DNA of 64,000 nt from Glutamicibacter mishrai (GCF_012221945.1 NZ_CP032549.1:496001-560000), one strand, 5' to 3'; shown: positions 41,430-51,532, counted from the first letter of the stretch. Program-made: numbers and translations. The notes: a model not told the origin generated them from the sequence alone.

Positions 41430-42521
41430 TCAGGCCTGCGGGCGAGCGTGGCCGCCCAAGGCGCGATCCTCGTCCCCGGCTTCCTTGAGCTTGCCGCGGA
41501 TTTCCTTGGGCAGCGAGAAGATGATGTCTTCCTGCGCGGTGGTGACCTCGGAAACGTCGGTGAAGCCGTACTCCGCCAGCAGCGCCACGACCTCGCGGAC
41601 CAGCACCTCGGGCACCGAGGCGCCGGAAGTCACGCCGACGGTGGAGACGCCCTCGAACCAAGCCTCGTCTACCTCATTGGCGAAGTCCACCCGGTAGGCG
41701 GCCTTGGCACCGTGGTCCAGCGCCACCTCGACCAGACGCACCGAGTTCGAGGAGTTCGCCGAACCGACCACGATCACCAGATCCGACTGCGGCGCGATGT
41801 TCTTGATCGCTGCCTGGCGGTTGGTGGTGGCGTAGCAGATGTCATCGCTGGGCGGATCCTGCAGGTTCGGGAAGCGCTCGCGCAATCGGCGCACGGTCTC
41901 CATGGTCTCGTCCACGCTCAGCGTGGTCTGCGAGAGCCAGATCAGCTTGTCCGGATCCTTGACCTGGACGGTGTCGGCCTCTTCCGGGCTGTTCACGATG
42001 GTGGTCACTTCCGGTGCTTCGCCGTAGGTGCCTTCCACTTCTTCATGGCCTTCGTGGCCGATCAGCAGGATCTCGTAATCGTTCTTGGCGAAGCGCACGG
42101 CTTCGCGGTGCACCTTGGTGACCAGCGGGCAGGTGGCGTCGATGGTCTGCAGGTTGCGATCGGCTGCGGACTGGACCACTGCCGGGGAGACACCGTGGGC
42201 GGAGAAGACCACCAGGGCGCCTTCCGGCACCTCTTCGTTTTCTTCCACGAAGATCGCTCCGCGGGACTCCAGTTCGGAGACCACATGCAGGTTGTGCACG
42301 ATCTGCTTGCGCACATAGACCGGCGGGCCGTAGTGCTCCAAGGCCTTTTCGACGGCCACTACTGCACGGTCCACGCCGGCGCAGTAGCCACGCGGGGCCG
42401 CGAGCAGGACCTTGCGCTCGGATACCTGCGGGGAGGCGGCTGCGATCTCGGCCGGAGTGCGGCGAACGCGCGGGATCCGTGGGACTGGCAGCGATACCGG
42501 AATGGAAGTGGAAGTAGCCAT
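41430..42521 (-). CDS. ispH: 4-Hydroxy-3-methylbut-2-enyl diphosphate reductase
   Basis: 363 residues. Last enzyme of the methylerythritol phosphate route; reduces HMBPP to IPP/DMAPP with a [4Fe-4S] cluster. Cluster cysteines are seen in [23 protein letters not shown] and [20 protein letters not shown] and TTLSVDET are also conserved. An extra ~35-residue basic N-terminus ([15 protein letters not shown]) precedes the domain. Monocistronic on the minus strand, upstream of ychF. Confidence 0.97.
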   Translation of the reverse strand: MATSTSIPVSLPVPRIPRVRRTPAEIAAASPQVSERKVLLAAPRGYCAGVDRAVVAVEKALEHYGPPVYVRKQIVHNLHVVSELESRGAIFVEENEEVPEGALVVFSAHGVSPAVVQSAADRNLQTIDATCPLVTKVHREAVRFAKNDYEILLIGHEGHEEVEGTYGEAPEVTTIVNSPEEADTVQVKDPDKLIWLSQTTLSVDETMETVRRLRERFPNLQDPPSDDICYATTNRQAAIKNIAPQSDLVIVVGSANSSNSVRLVEVALDHGAKAAYRVDFANEVDEAWFEGVSTVGVTSGASVPEVLVREVVALLAEYGFTDVSEVTTAQEDIIFSLPKEIRGKLKEAGDEDRALGGHARPQA

Positions 42522-42623
42522 ACCTCTAGTCTACGAACTGCATGCAAGTTAGCCCATGCTCATATGATGCGCGCCACCCTTCGCGCCCTGTGAGTTCCAC
42601 CTCCACCGCCCGCTTCCCACCGC

Positions 42624-43817
42624 TCAGCACGGCAGCGAGCTGGGCAGCTTGACGCTGGTGGTGAGAATCGAGCCGGCCGAATCACTGCCCCTGTAGGCCC
42701 GGCAGACCCCGATGCCCCGGTTGGCCAGATTGGCTTTGATCTGCCGCAGCGAATCCGGCGAGAAGCCGTACCACTGCATGTGCATCAAGACGGTGTCGCC
42801 GGGCGACGCGGCGGAGGCCCTGGAAATGGTGATGGATTTGGATTTCACTTCCCAGTCTTCGGTGTCCCGGGTCCAGGTCCACATGGCCATGCCTCGGCTG
42901 CCGTACCCGCAGCGTACCGAGGCATCCACGGCACCGTAGGGCGGGCGCCCGAAATTCGTGTGCACACCGGAACCGCTCAGCTGCGCCCCTACTTGCTGGC
43001 AGCTCAGAGGGCGCAGATCAGGGTGGCTGACCGAATGGTTGATCACCCACTGGCCCTTGGCGCGGGCCAGGCTGGCCAGATCCACCCCGTAACGGGACTT
43101 GTAGGAAGACAGGCAGTCGCCCGTGGGAGCGAGCACCAGGCCGAAATTGGCACTAGCCGCGTAATCGATGGCCGAACGGTATTCGCTCAGGGTGCGCGGG
43201 CAATCATCAAAGGTCAACACCACCCGGGAAGTCCGGTTTGGCCCGCTATACAGCGGAGCCGAGGGCGGCTTCGGATAGGTGGTGACATAGGTACCACTGA
43301 CCCAGCCGGTGTATCCCCCATAGCTGACCCGATACCAGCCGTTGGAGGCGCGGGCATAGGCCGGCACAGTGCTCCCCTTCGGGATGGTGACCAGGATCCG
43401 GTAGCTGGTGGAGGTGCCGGTGCGCATATTCAGGCTGTCAAGGGTTCGCACCGTGGCCGCCACGACGTAGTAATCGCTGACGTATCCGGTGCGCCCGTCA
43501 TAGCTGACCTTGTACCAGCCATTTGATGCCCGGCCCAGTACAGGGACCGAAGTGCCCTTGGGTATGCTCACCAGAACCGAATACGAGGTGGAAGGTCCAG
43601 TGCGCAGGTTCAGGTTATCGGTGGTGCGCACCCGGGACGGCAGGTCGATGGAAAGCTCGGCGGCCACCGCGACACTTGCTGGCTGGGCCACCGGCGCTAC
43701 GTTGCCCGCGGGCATGGCCGCCGCAGCCAATGGAACCGATCCGATCATTAGTCCCACTGCCAGAGCCACCGAGCCCACAGATCGTGCCGTGGTGCGATTA
43801 AATATTCCCCCAAACAT
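42624..43817 (-). CDS. Secreted SH3b/NodB-domain polysaccharide deacetylase
   Basis: 397 residues from ATG 43817 (AGAAGGA upstream). Signal peptide (TARSVGSVALAVGLMIGSVPLAAAAM), two bacterial SH3 domains (~65-125 and ~130-195, LNLRTGPSTSYSVL and LNMRTGTSTSYRIL) for cell-wall binding, then a NodB deacetylase domain: VVLTFDDCPRT (metal Asp), INHSVSHPDL (H-x3-H) and GRPPYGAVD. It probably removes acetyl groups from peptidoglycan or another wall glycan outside the cell. The C-terminal half is divergent from classic NodB but retains catalytic residues. Confidence 0.88.
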   Translation of the reverse strand: MFGGIFNRTTARSVGSVALAVGLMIGSVPLAAAAMPAGNVAPVAQPASVAVAAELSIDLPSRVRTTDNLNLRTGPSTSYSVLVSIPKGTSVPVLGRASNGWYKVSYDGRTGYVSDYYVVAATVRTLDSLNMRTGTSTSYRILVTIPKGSTVPAYARASNGWYRVSYGGYTGWVSGTYVTTYPKPPSAPLYSGPNRTSRVVLTFDDCPRTLSEYRSAIDYAASANFGLVLAPTGDCLSSYKSRYGVDLASLARAKGQWVINHSVSHPDLRPLSCQQVGAQLSGSGVHTNFGRPPYGAVDASVRCGYGSRGMAMWTWTRDTEDWEVKSKSITISRASAASPGDTVLMHMQWYGFSPDSLRQIKANLANRGIGVCRAYRGSDSAGSILTTSVKLPSSLPC

Positions 43818-44111
43818 GGCACTGCGTCCTTCTGAAATGCTTCCCCAATGCTCATCAGTGTCCGCGCACGCTCGACACCGGGCAAGAGCAATATCAAGGC
43901 TTAACCAAATTGTTGGAAATACCTTGCGCGGTGGCCATTGGCGCGGAAAATGACCACAAACTTCACCCGTTCCGTCACCATCGCTCCACTTTCCGCTTCC
44001 CCGGCCCTCCCCCGCAATTCCCTGATCTGTCGGTGCCATGCGGTAGTCTCACTTGTGCAGCAGCAATCGCGCCTGCTGGTGCCATGTTTCGATTCCCAAG
44101 GAGCGGCCCGG

Positions 44112-45374
44112 ATGGAGCCCCAAACACCAGCGAGCTTGCCAAGCACCGCCGGGCAGACCACGGCGGAGAATCCTTGGCCGTTACGCATCCTCTCGGAAAA
44201 GCTCAAGATCCATATCGAGAATTCCCCGGTGGTCTGGGTGGAAGGCCAGTTGCTGGAAGCAAATGTCCGCAACGGACATGCCTACCTCACCCTGCGCGAT
44301 GTGGACGCCGATTTCTCTTTCTCGGTCACCATCTGGGCCTCAACCATGCGCAAGCTGGAGACCACGCCACAGGTTGGTTCCCGCGTGGTCGCGCAGGTGA
44401 AGCCAAGCTTCTATGCGAAGACCGGACGGCTGTCGCTGAACGCAACGGATCTGCGGCCAGTCGGCTTGGGTGAACTGCTCGTACGCCTGGAACGCCTTCG
44501 CCAAGCCCTGGGCGCCGAAGGTCTGTTCTCCCCCGAGCACAAGCGCGCGATCCCGGTGCTGCCTGGCCGCATCGGCTTGATCACCGGACGCGACTCGGAT
44601 GCCGAGAAGGACGTGCTGCGCAATGCCACGCTGCGCTGGCCTTCGGCGCAATTCAGGGTCATCAATACCGCGGTGCAGGGTGTGGACGCAGCCAACCAGG
44701 TCATGGCGGCCCTCAAGGAGCTCGATAATGACCCGAATGTTGATGTGATCGTTATTGCCCGCGGTGGCGGTGCACTGGAGGATCTTCTGCCCTTCTCCAA
44801 CGAAGACCTGGTCCGCGCGGTCTTCGCCGCGCAAACTCCGGTGGTCTCGGCCATCGGGCACGAGGCCGACCGGCCCATCCTCGATGACGTGGCGGATTTG
44901 CGCGCCTCCACCCCCACGGATGCGGCCAAACGCATCGTGCCTGACCTCAACGAGGAATTCACCGGACTGCAGCTGGCCCGCAATCGGCTTGAGCGCTCCA
45001 TCAACAACCTGCTGGAACGCGAAGCCCAATTGCTGGCAGCCGTCCGCGAACGGCCGGTACTGGCCAATCCGCAGGTCATGGTGACCACGCGCGCCGAAGA
45101 CCTGGCCAGGTACCGCCAGCGGTCCACCGACCTGCTGCATTACCGGGTCCAGCGCGCCCGCGACGAGATCACCCATTTGAAGTCGCAGGTCCGCGCGCTT
45201 TCGCCGCAGCAAACCCTGGACCGGGGCTATTCGGTGACGCAATTGGCCGATGGAAGCATTGTGCGCGTAGCCGCCGATGCGCCGGTCAACACCGATGTTT
45301 TCATCCGGTTAGCCTCCGGCCAGCTGGCCGCGCGAACCACCGAATCCATTCCCGCCGGCGATGCCGCGAACTAA
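44112..45374 (+). CDS. xseA: Exodeoxyribonuclease VII large subunit
   Basis: 420 residues from ATG 44112 (AAGGAG 9 bases upstream; earlier in-frame ATGs are in the promoter region). N-terminal OB-fold ([24 protein letters not shown]), catalytic domain ([77 protein letters not shown]) and a coiled-coil C-terminus. With XseB it degrades single-stranded DNA to oligonucleotides. The small-subunit gene follows after 22 bases. Confidence 0.96.
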   Translation: MEPQTPASLPSTAGQTTAENPWPLRILSEKLKIHIENSPVVWVEGQLLEANVRNGHAYLTLRDVDADFSFSVTIWASTMRKLETTPQVGSRVVAQVKPSFYAKTGRLSLNATDLRPVGLGELLVRLERLRQALGAEGLFSPEHKRAIPVLPGRIGLITGRDSDAEKDVLRNATLRWPSAQFRVINTAVQGVDAANQVMAALKELDNDPNVDVIVIARGGGALEDLLPFSNEDLVRAVFAAQTPVVSAIGHEADRPILDDVADLRASTPTDAAKRIVPDLNEEFTGLQLARNRLERSINNLLEREAQLLAAVRERPVLANPQVMVTTRAEDLARYRQRSTDLLHYRVQRARDEITHLKSQVRALSPQQTLDRGYSVTQLADGSIVRVAADAPVNTDVFIRLASGQLAARTTESIPAGDAAN

Positions 45375-45396
45375 CTCGATACACTCTGGAGCCATC

Positions 45397-45627
45397 ATGA
45401 CTGCACAAATCCCCGAAGATATCGCCAAGCTCTCCTACGAGCAGGCCCGCGAAGAACTGCTCACCGTAGTCAACCAATTGGAAACCGGCGGAGTAGCCTT
45501 GGAAGCCTCACTGGCTTTGTGGGAACGCGGTGAAGCGCTTGCGGCGCACTGCGAAAATTGGCTCAACGGAGTGTCGCAGCGCCTGGAACAGGCCCGCGCC
45601 AAGCAGGTTGGCGCGGACGGCGAATGA
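45397..45627 (+). CDS. xseB: Exodeoxyribonuclease VII small subunit
   Basis: 76 residues, helical: [55 protein letters not shown] is the full XseB signature. It partners XseA. Start at 45397, 22 bases after xseA. Confidence 0.95.
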   Translation: MTAQIPEDIAKLSYEQAREELLTVVNQLETGGVALEASLALWERGEALAAHCENWLNGVSQRLEQARAKQVGADGE

Positions 45628-45641
45628 CCTCGTAGCGGCGG

Positions 45642-46505
45642 CTACTTGGTAGCTTCCAGCCGGGCCTTTTCGGCGGCCACATCGAAGTCCGCCTCGGGCC
45701 ACGGCACGGTGATTCGCTGCAAAGTATCCAATAGCAGTTCAGCAACGCACAGGCGTGCCCGCCATTTCTGGTCGGCTGGAACCACATGCCACGGTGCGGT
45801 CTTGTTATCGGTCCGGTTCACGGCGATCTCGTACGCCTGCTGGTAGTCCTCCCACAGCAGTCGGTCGTCGATATCCCCGGGCGAGTACTTCCAGTGCTTG
45901 TCGGGACGGTCCAGGCGTTCGGCGAGCCGCTCATATTGTTCATCCTTGCTGATATGCAGCATCACCTTGATGGGATGGATATTCTGCTCTACCAGCTGCT
46001 TCTCGAAGTCCACGATCTTGGTATAACGGGAGTCCAGGACCTCCGGGCTGGCTAATTCCTTGACGCGGGCAATCAGGACATCTTCATAGTGGGAGCGGTC
46101 GAAGACTCCGACTTTTCCCCTGCCTGGCAAGTGCTTGGTGATGCGCCACAAGAAATCATGGGCGGATTCTTCTGCCGTTGGCGCTTTGAACGCGTGGTGC
46201 TCCACGCCTTGGGGATCCAGCATGCCAAGGACGTGGCGAACTATTCCTCCCTTGCCCGAGGTGTCCATGCCCTGCAGGATCAGCAGCACCGACGGGGCTT
46301 CCTGGCCCTGGACCGAAGCGGCGAACAGGCGCTCTTGCAGATCCGAGAGCGGCTGGGCGATCTCTTCCATGCGCTTCTGCGCGGTCTTCTTATCCTGCGG
46401 CGCGTCCTTGGGCCACCAGTCAGGATTCTGGGTTGCCCTCTCGGAAAGCTTCAGACCTGGCTCGGCGCGCAGGGCTTCAATCAGGTTCGCAGGGTATGAG
46501 CTCAC
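45642..46505 (-). CDS. Polyphosphate kinase 2 family protein
   Basis: 287 residues from GTG 46505 (GAAGGAG 6 bases upstream). Walker A LILQGMDTSGKGGIVRHVL, Walker B VGVFDRSHYEDVLIARVKEL and the lid region EDYQQAYEIAVNRT..APWHVVPADQKWRAR. PPK2 enzymes transfer phosphate between polyphosphate and nucleotides (ADP/AMP or GDP). The subclass cannot be fixed by eye; the single-domain length fits class I or III. Convergent with xseB, 14 bases between stops. Confidence 0.9.
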   Translation of the reverse strand: MSSYPANLIEALRAEPGLKLSERATQNPDWWPKDAPQDKKTAQKRMEEIAQPLSDLQERLFAASVQGQEAPSVLLILQGMDTSGKGGIVRHVLGMLDPQGVEHHAFKAPTAEESAHDFLWRITKHLPGRGKVGVFDRSHYEDVLIARVKELASPEVLDSRYTKIVDFEKQLVEQNIHPIKVMLHISKDEQYERLAERLDRPDKHWKYSPGDIDDRLLWEDYQQAYEIAVNRTDNKTAPWHVVPADQKWRARLCVAELLLDTLQRITVPWPEADFDVAAEKARLEATK

Positions 46506-46639
46506 AACCGACTCCTTCTATGGACTTCACTACTGTGAATCTAGGTAATTGCCAGCGTACTGGCAATAGCTGGCGCTGTCCCAAAGAAATCCGCGTGCCG
46601 GTCAAAGGCCCTGCCGTGACAAAGAAAAACACCACCGAA

Positions 46640-46656
46640 CGACTCTAAGTGAGTCG
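46640..46656 (-). terminator. Weak terminator after aminotransferase gene
   Basis: CGACTC-ACTTA-GAGTCG on the minus strand, followed after 13 bases by GTTTTTC. Lies 24 bases past the stop at 46680. Confidence 0.4.
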
Positions 46657-46679
46657 CACGATGATGTCTTCCGCTGAGG

Positions 46680-47900
46680 CTAAGCGCGGGCGCGCCAGTC
46701 CTCCAGGAACTGTCCGATACGTCCCACAGCATCCGTCAGGTCCCGCACATTCGGCAGGGTTACCAAACGGAAGTGATCCGGGCGCACCCAGTTGAATGCG
46801 GTGCCCTGGGTAATCAGGATCTTCTGCGCCTTGAGCAATCCAAGGGCGAACACCTCATCGTCATGCATCGGATAAACTTCTGGGTCCAGCTTCGGGAACA
46901 TGTACAGCGATCCCTTGGCCTTCTGCACCGAGACACCCGGGATGGCGGTGAGCAGGTCATAGGCGGCATCGCGCTGTTCGAGCAGGCGTCCGCCAGGCAG
47001 GATCAAGTCGTTGATGGACTGGTACCCGCCCAATGCGGTCTGGATGGCATGCTGTGCTGGCACATTGGCGCACAAGCGCATGTTGGTCAGCAGGTTGATG
47101 CCCTCGATGTAATCCGCGGCCTGGTGCTTTGGACCGGAGATCGCCATCCAACCGGCACGGAAACCGCAGACACGGTAGGCCTTGGACAAACCCGAGAAGG
47201 TCAGGATCAACACGTCATCGGCCAGCGACGCGGTGTTGATGTGTTCGGCGTCATCGTAGAGGATCTTTTCGTAGATCTCATCCGAGTAGACAATCAGCCC
47301 GTGCTTGCGCGCCAGCTCCAGAATCCCTTCAAGGGTTTCCTTCGGGTACACCGCACCGGTCGGGTTGTTCGGGTTGATGATCACGATGCCCTTGGTGCGA
47401 TCAGTGATCTTGGATTCCATATCCTCAAGATCTGGAAGCCAGCCCTCTTCCTCGGTATTCAGGTAGTGCACCGGGGTGCCGCCAGCCAGCGAGACCGAAG
47501 CGGTCCACAGCGGGTAGTCGGGGGCAGGAATCAGGATCTCGTCGCCATTGTTCAACAGGGCGTTCAGCGAGAGCGTGATGAGCTCGGAAACGCCGTTGCC
47601 GAGGTAGATGTCATCCACGCCAATGGTCTGGATGCCTCGGGTCTGGTAGTACTGCGAGACCGCCGTACGGGCCGAAAGGATGCCGCGGGAATCAGAGTAG
47701 CCCTGGGCGTTTGGCAGGTTGCGAATCATGTCGACAAGCACCGCGTCGGGCGCTTCAAAGCCGAACGGCGCGGGATTGCCGATGTTCAGCTTCAGGATAC
47801 GGTGTCCTTCGGACTCCATGCGCTGGGCGTGCTCCAGTAGCGGCCCACGGATGTCGTACAGGACATTGTGCAGTTTCGTCGATTGCTTGAATTCTGCCAT
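46680..47900 (-). CDS. PLP-dependent aminotransferase, alanine transaminase AlaT type
   Basis: 406 residues, fold type I. KLNIGNPAPFGFEAPD, GNGVSELITLSLNALL, PDYPLWTASVSLAGG, IINPNNPTGAVYPKE, YSDEIYEKI, PLP Lys in ILTFSGLSKAYRVCGFRAGW and substrate Arg near FRLVTLPN. The whole pattern is that of actinobacterial/gamma-proteobacterial AlaT, which makes alanine from pyruvate and glutamate. Cytosolic. Monocistronic. Confidence 0.92.
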   Translation of the reverse strand: MAEFKQSTKLHNVLYDIRGPLLEHAQRMESEGHRILKLNIGNPAPFGFEAPDAVLVDMIRNLPNAQGYSDSRGILSARTAVSQYYQTRGIQTIGVDDIYLGNGVSELITLSLNALLNNGDEILIPAPDYPLWTASVSLAGGTPVHYLNTEEEGWLPDLEDMESKITDRTKGIVIINPNNPTGAVYPKETLEGILELARKHGLIVYSDEIYEKILYDDAEHINTASLADDVLILTFSGLSKAYRVCGFRAGWMAISGPKHQAADYIEGINLLTNMRLCANVPAQHAIQTALGGYQSINDLILPGGRLLEQRDAAYDLLTAIPGVSVQKAKGSLYMFPKLDPEVYPMHDDEVFALGLLKAQKILITQGTAFNWVRPDHFRLVTLPNVRDLTDAVGRIGQFLEDWRARA

Positions 47901-48009
47901 GATTACACTTTCTCATGTCAGGCGTGTAGAACACACCTTGTTACTCGACCGCCGTCGGGTGCGGCCGAAATCCTTGGGGGTCGAATTACTAGAGCAGTGC
48001 CACGAAGTG

Positions 48010-48915
48010 CTACTCGATAATCCATTCCCAGCGGGTCGCCGCCTGCGCGGGCTTCATCGCCCCTGGCACGTTGACCATTCGGTTCAAGTCCACCAGGGTT
48101 TGCTGAGACAGATCCCCGGTGACCTTGTTCAATTCGCCGCGCGCCTTGTCATCCACGGCGCTGCTCGCCAGCAGCATCAACGGCTGCGCGTTGAAGAGCT
48201 TGGCGGTGTCGGAAATGCTCTTGAAGCCTTCATCGGAAATCATCGCGTTGCCGGCGCTGACAGCCACTGCACGGTCCACCGAGGCACGCAGCTGGGTGGC
48301 AAGATCATCGGTCTTCACTACAGAGACCTTCGGCTTTTCGCAGCCTTCGGTCTTCAGGGTTGTTTCCAGATTCTTGGTATTCGAATCGTCCGTGATGATG
48401 GTGAGCTTCTCGCAGGCGCCTGCCAGCGAAGATAGCGAATCAACGCTGTGTGTCTGCGCTTCAGCCGAGCTCATCACCAAGACCTTGCCGGCATCAGCCG
48501 CGCTGAGGTCCAGCGCCTCGATCTTGTCATTCGAGTCGTTGATCTCGGTGCGTAGCTTCTTCAGATCGTCAACCGACAGGACGCCGTCTTCGCCCGCGAT
48601 AGCTGCCTGATCCTTGGACAGGCTCAGCGCGGCGCCGGCGTAGTCCACAGCGATATCTGCTTGCCTGTCGATAACCTGCTGGTATGGGTTATCGGAAGAC
48701 TTGTTGATTTGAACTTCGTAACCCTTGGCTTTCAGGGCATTCTTGTAGACCTCAGCCAAGGCCTGCTCCACGGGCTGCTCGCCACGCGCCAGCTTCAGCA
48801 CAACGCTCTGGCTCGAATCCGAGGGAGCGGTCTGTTCATCAGCAGTGCAGGCGGACAGGGGCAACAACAGGGCTAGGCTCAAGACACCAAGACTGGAGGT
48901 TTTTCGCAAGTTCAT
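48010..48915 (-). CDS. Osmoprotectant/glycine-betaine-type ABC substrate-binding lipoprotein
   Basis: 301 residues. Lipoprotein signal: LSLALLLPLSACTAD with Cys ~23. The mature part resembles ProX/OpuAC/OsmF proteins (ALAEVYKNALKAKGYEVQINKSSDNPYQQVIDRQADIAVDYAGAAL). No permease or ATPase lies nearby, so it is an orphan or works with a distant transporter. Quaternary amine binding is inferred only from the family; binding-site aromatic residues are not obvious. Confidence 0.75.
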   Translation of the reverse strand: MNLRKTSSLGVLSLALLLPLSACTADEQTAPSDSSQSVVLKLARGEQPVEQALAEVYKNALKAKGYEVQINKSSDNPYQQVIDRQADIAVDYAGAALSLSKDQAAIAGEDGVLSVDDLKKLRTEINDSNDKIEALDLSAADAGKVLVMSSAEAQTHSVDSLSSLAGACEKLTIITDDSNTKNLETTLKTEGCEKPKVSVVKTDDLATQLRASVDRAVAVSAGNAMISDEGFKSISDTAKLFNAQPLMLLASSAVDDKARGELNKVTGDLSQQTLVDLNRMVNVPGAMKPAQAATRWEWIIE

Positions 48916-48955
48916 ATCCCTATTGATTCTATGGCAGTGTCTTTTGATTCGGCGG

Positions 48956-49426
48956 TTACTCGCGGGGTGCGGTCAGTCGCAAAATGCTGTCCACACGCTC
49001 GATGCAATTGAGCTGCTGGATTTCTTCGCGCGTGAACCACGCCGCCTGGCTGGTCGAGCCGTTGACCTCGTGGCGCAGGTCGCCGCCGGTGAGCTTCGCC
49101 CGGTAGGTCACCGCCACGGTCTGCATGGGGTGCCCTTCACCGGAGTATCGCTTGGCGCCGGGAATCACTCCGGTGGTGACATCCAGCAGGGTCAACTCCC
49201 CTACTGCGTATCCGGTCTCTTCATAGACTTCGCGCTTGGCGCCTTCGATAATTGGCTCGCCCAGATCAATGCCGCCGCCGGGCAGCGACCAGCGAGGAGT
49301 GAATTTCGGATCACGATGTCGCATATCCCAGAGCGTCAGCAGTACCTTTCCTTCGTGTTCCACCAAGCAGTATGCTGCGAGTCTGGTATCGAAGAATTCA
49401 CCGGTATGCTCTGAACGTCGTGTCAT
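48956..49426 (-). CDS. Nudix hydrolase
   Basis: 156 residues. Complete Nudix box GGGIDLGEPIIEGAKREVYEETGY (Gx5Ex7REx2EExG) at ~residues 50-73. N-terminal LAAYCLVEHEGKVLLTLWD. Hydrolyses a nucleoside-diphosphate-linked compound; exact substrate unknown. Starts ATG 49426, divergent from an Lrp-type regulator. Confidence 0.9.
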   Translation of the reverse strand: MTRRSEHTGEFFDTRLAAYCLVEHEGKVLLTLWDMRHRDPKFTPRWSLPGGGIDLGEPIIEGAKREVYEETGYAVGELTLLDVTTGVIPGAKRYSGEGHPMQTVAVTYRAKLTGGDLRHEVNGSTSQAAWFTREEIQQLNCIERVDSILRLTAPRE

Positions 49427-49538
49427 AACCCCAATATATCGGTTTGTTCACCGTTTATTTTCCCTATCGCTAAGGGCATGATCCGGATTATTGGCCAAAT
49501 ATCCCACTGAAGGCTTCCGGATGTGATGAAATATTCTT

Positions 49539-50045
49539 ATGTCCCAGCACTCAGAGCATTCTTCAAACGTCGATCTAGATGAAATCGATCGAATCATCAT
49601 CGACGAATTGGTCGCCAATGCGCGCATCTCCAATGCCACGCTCGCCCAGCGTGCAGGCATCGCACCATCCACGGCCTTGCTGCGTACCCGTTCACTGGTA
49701 GAGCGCGGCATCCTCACCGGCTATCACGCCGAAGTGGATCTGGGCACTGTAGGCCGCACCGTCCAGGCTCTCATCTCGGTGAAGCTTCGCGCCCACGACC
49801 GCGAAAAGATCGATACCTTCGTCGAGCGCATTCCGCGACTTCCAGAAGTGCTGTCGATGTTCCACGTTTCCGGCGGCACCGACTACCTGCTGCACATCGC
49901 CGTTGGCTCCACCGATCACTTGCGCGACTGGGTGCTGGATAACCTGGCTACCGACGAATCGGTGGGCCACACCGAAACCACACTAGTCTTCGCCCATCAC
50001 CGCGGAAACCGCGGTCCGCTGCCTTCCGAAGACATGATGAGCTGA
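49539..50045 (+). CDS. Lrp/AsnC family transcriptional regulator
   Basis: 168 residues: LDEIDRIIIDELVANARISNATLAQRAGIAPSTALLRTRSLVERGILTGYHAEVD (HTH) and the RAM domain with VLSMFHVSGGTDYLLHIAVG. It senses amino acids or similar ligands. Divergent from the Nudix gene. Its downstream terminator has been split by the IS element. Confidence 0.92.
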   Translation: MSQHSEHSSNVDLDEIDRIIIDELVANARISNATLAQRAGIAPSTALLRTRSLVERGILTGYHAEVDLGTVGRTVQALISVKLRAHDREKIDTFVERIPRLPEVLSMFHVSGGTDYLLHIAVGSTDHLRDWVLDNLATDESVGHTETTLVFAHHRGNRGPLPSEDMMS

Positions 50046-50067
50046 ACGAGCCACTGAGGCTCAGCTC

Positions 50068-50096
50068 CAAGCAAACAACCGGCCCCCACTGAATAT
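50068..50096. terminator. Left arm of split bidirectional terminator
   Basis: 50068-50094 is the exact reverse complement of 51534-51560 (27 bp arms, CCGGCCCCCACTGAAT core with A-rich outer part). Without the IS it would form a 54-bp palindrome between the Lrp gene and the minus-strand gene at 51570. The duplicated TAT (50094-50096) is the apparent target-site duplication. Confidence 0.8.
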
Positions 50097-50140
50097 TGAA
50101 CTGGGTCCCGAAAGTTGGACTAACTAAATAATAGTCCTGC

Positions 50141-50926
50141 TCAGGCTGCAAGGGTATGACACCGATATTCCATCGGAGTCATACCCTTCAGTCGTTCCTG
50201 ACGACGGCTAACGTTGTACCAATCGATATACGCTTCAATCTCCACCTTGAGCTCCGCAAAATCAGCGAAATGCTCTCCATGAAACATCTCTGACTTGAGA
50301 TGTCCAAAGAAATTCTCCATCACCGAGTTGTCAAAACAATTGCCCTTACGAGACATGGACTGCACCGCACCATGCTCCACCAACAATCGTTTCCACGATT
50401 GATGCTGATACTGGAAACCTTGGTCTGTGTGCACCAACAGCTTCTTGTTGAAATCCCGGGAACCTAAAGCTAGTGCCAAGCTTTCTCTGGTGAACGCCGT
50501 AGTCGGTGACGAGGCGATCGTGTAACTCAGGATACTGTGGTCAAACAGATCCATGATGGGTGACAGATACAGTTTTCTCTGATCAACCCGAAATTCAGTC
50601 ACGTCACTGACGTAAACAGTGTCCGGTGCTTCCACGTCAAAGTGTCGTTGCAGCAGGTTTTCAGCGATCTTGCTCTGCTCACCCTGATATGAGTTGTAAC
50701 GTCGCTTCGGGCGTGCTTTGGATTGGAATCCGAGGATCCGCATGAGCTTACGGACCAGCTTCCTACTAACATTCCAGCCTTCAGCGCGAAGGTCCATGTG
50801 AACTTTTCGGTACCCGTAGCGTCGTTTGCTGTTCTCAAAGGACGTGGTGATGGCTGCTTTGAGTTCCGCATACGGATCCGCCTGGTCCATCAGTTTCAGG
50901 TGGTAGTAATAGGTTGACCTGGCCAA
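50141..50926 (-). CDS. IS3-family transposase OrfB (integrase core)
   Basis: 261 residues from a TTG codon. HTH_21-like RRYGYRKVHMDLRAEGWNVSRKLVRKLM, then the DDE rve domain: VYVSDVTEFRV (D), LLVHTDQGFQYQ (D), NCFDNSVMENFFGHLKSEMF (E), and the C-terminal YIDWYNVSRRQERLKGMTPMEYR. The same frame is open upstream through SEHDLADLLAAAGL to the slippery A6 at 51025-51030, so the active protein is likely the OrfAB fusion. Confidence 0.92.
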   Translation of the reverse strand: MARSTYYYHLKLMDQADPYAELKAAITTSFENSKRRYGYRKVHMDLRAEGWNVSRKLVRKLMRILGFQSKARPKRRYNSYQGEQSKIAENLLQRHFDVEAPDTVYVSDVTEFRVDQRKLYLSPIMDLFDHSILSYTIASSPTTAFTRESLALALGSRDFNKKLLVHTDQGFQYQHQSWKRLLVEHGAVQSMSRKGNCFDNSVMENFFGHLKSEMFHGEHFADFAELKVEIEAYIDWYNVSRRQERLKGMTPMEYRCHTLAA

Positions 50927-50991
50927 TCCTGCCGCGGCTAGCAGGTCTGCGAGGTCGTGCTCTGACTTGAGAGTGACAATTGCCTTGGTTT

Positions 50992-51474
50992 TTAGCGATG
51001 CCCCTGAGCCCTCAAGTCCCGCAATTTTTTCAAGTAGGCTACCTCGGCGAGCAGTCGCTTGTTCTCCCGACGAAGCTTCTCTTCTTCGCTCAAGGGTTCA
51101 GTCTGAGCGGCGTCTTTAGGCCGCCCTTTGGGCTTGGGCATGAGCGCTTCGTCCCCACCTTGACGCCATGTTCGCGCCCAAGTCTTCACCAAATCCTTTG
51201 AACTGATATGGAACTCGGCCGCGAGATCCATACTAGTTTCACCGGCGAGGTACCGGTCAACGACTTCCTTCTTGACCTCGAAGGAATACACAGTCTTGGT
51301 TGGCTTTTCCATAAGACAAAGCCTGCCATGTAATCGCCACCGATCGTAAAGCTTCTCCGTGGCGTAGTAACGAACGTTCAGTTGGCTGGCAGCAGCTCTC
51401 GTTCCCATGCCGGCTTCAAATAGATCAACGAGTCGTTCTCGTTGGCCCTCGGTTAATGTGCTGCGTGTTCGCAT
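50992..51474 (-). CDS. IS3-family transposase OrfA (HTH protein)
   Basis: 160 residues. Two helix-turn-helix blocks (LVDLFEAGMGTRAAASQLNV, EVVDRYLAGETSMDLAAEFHISSKDLVKTWARTW) and a C-terminal leucine-zipper-like stretch (LSEEEKLRRENKRLLAEVAYLKKL). The AAA AAA pair in LKKL (A6) is the likely -1 slip site into orfB. GGGGAG precedes the ATG. Confidence 0.9.
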   Translation of the reverse strand: MRTRSTLTEGQRERLVDLFEAGMGTRAAASQLNVRYYATEKLYDRWRLHGRLCLMEKPTKTVYSFEVKKEVVDRYLAGETSMDLAAEFHISSKDLVKTWARTWRQGGDEALMPKPKGRPKDAAQTEPLSEEEKLRRENKRLLAEVAYLKKLRDLRAQGHR

Positions 51475-51532
51475 AAAAATGCTCCCCAGAAGTAGTTCTG
51501 ATTTCTCAGTCCAACTTTTGGGGAGCAGTTCA

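Larger units (their letters stand above)
50097..51532 (-). mobile_element. IS3-family insertion sequence (IS150 group)
   Basis: 1436 bp with terminal inverted repeats beginning TGAACTG at both ends (TGAACTGGGTCCCGAAAGTT left, TGAACTGCTCCCCAAAAGTT right, reading inward) and a probable 3-bp duplication TAT. Contains overlapping orfA and orfB joined by a predicted -1 frameshift. Both ORFs look intact. Confidence 0.88.

Noticed and set aside
41424..42593. 389-codon plus-strand open frame
   Set aside because: Antisense to ispH; no domain and no ribosome site.
43818..44111. Possible small gene between the deacetylase and xseA
   Set aside because: The 294-base divergent gap contains only frames antisense or upstream of xseA without ribosome sites; it probably holds the two promoters.
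46773..47840. 355-codon plus-strand open frame
   Set aside because: Antisense to the AlaT-type aminotransferase gene, which has all PLP motifs.
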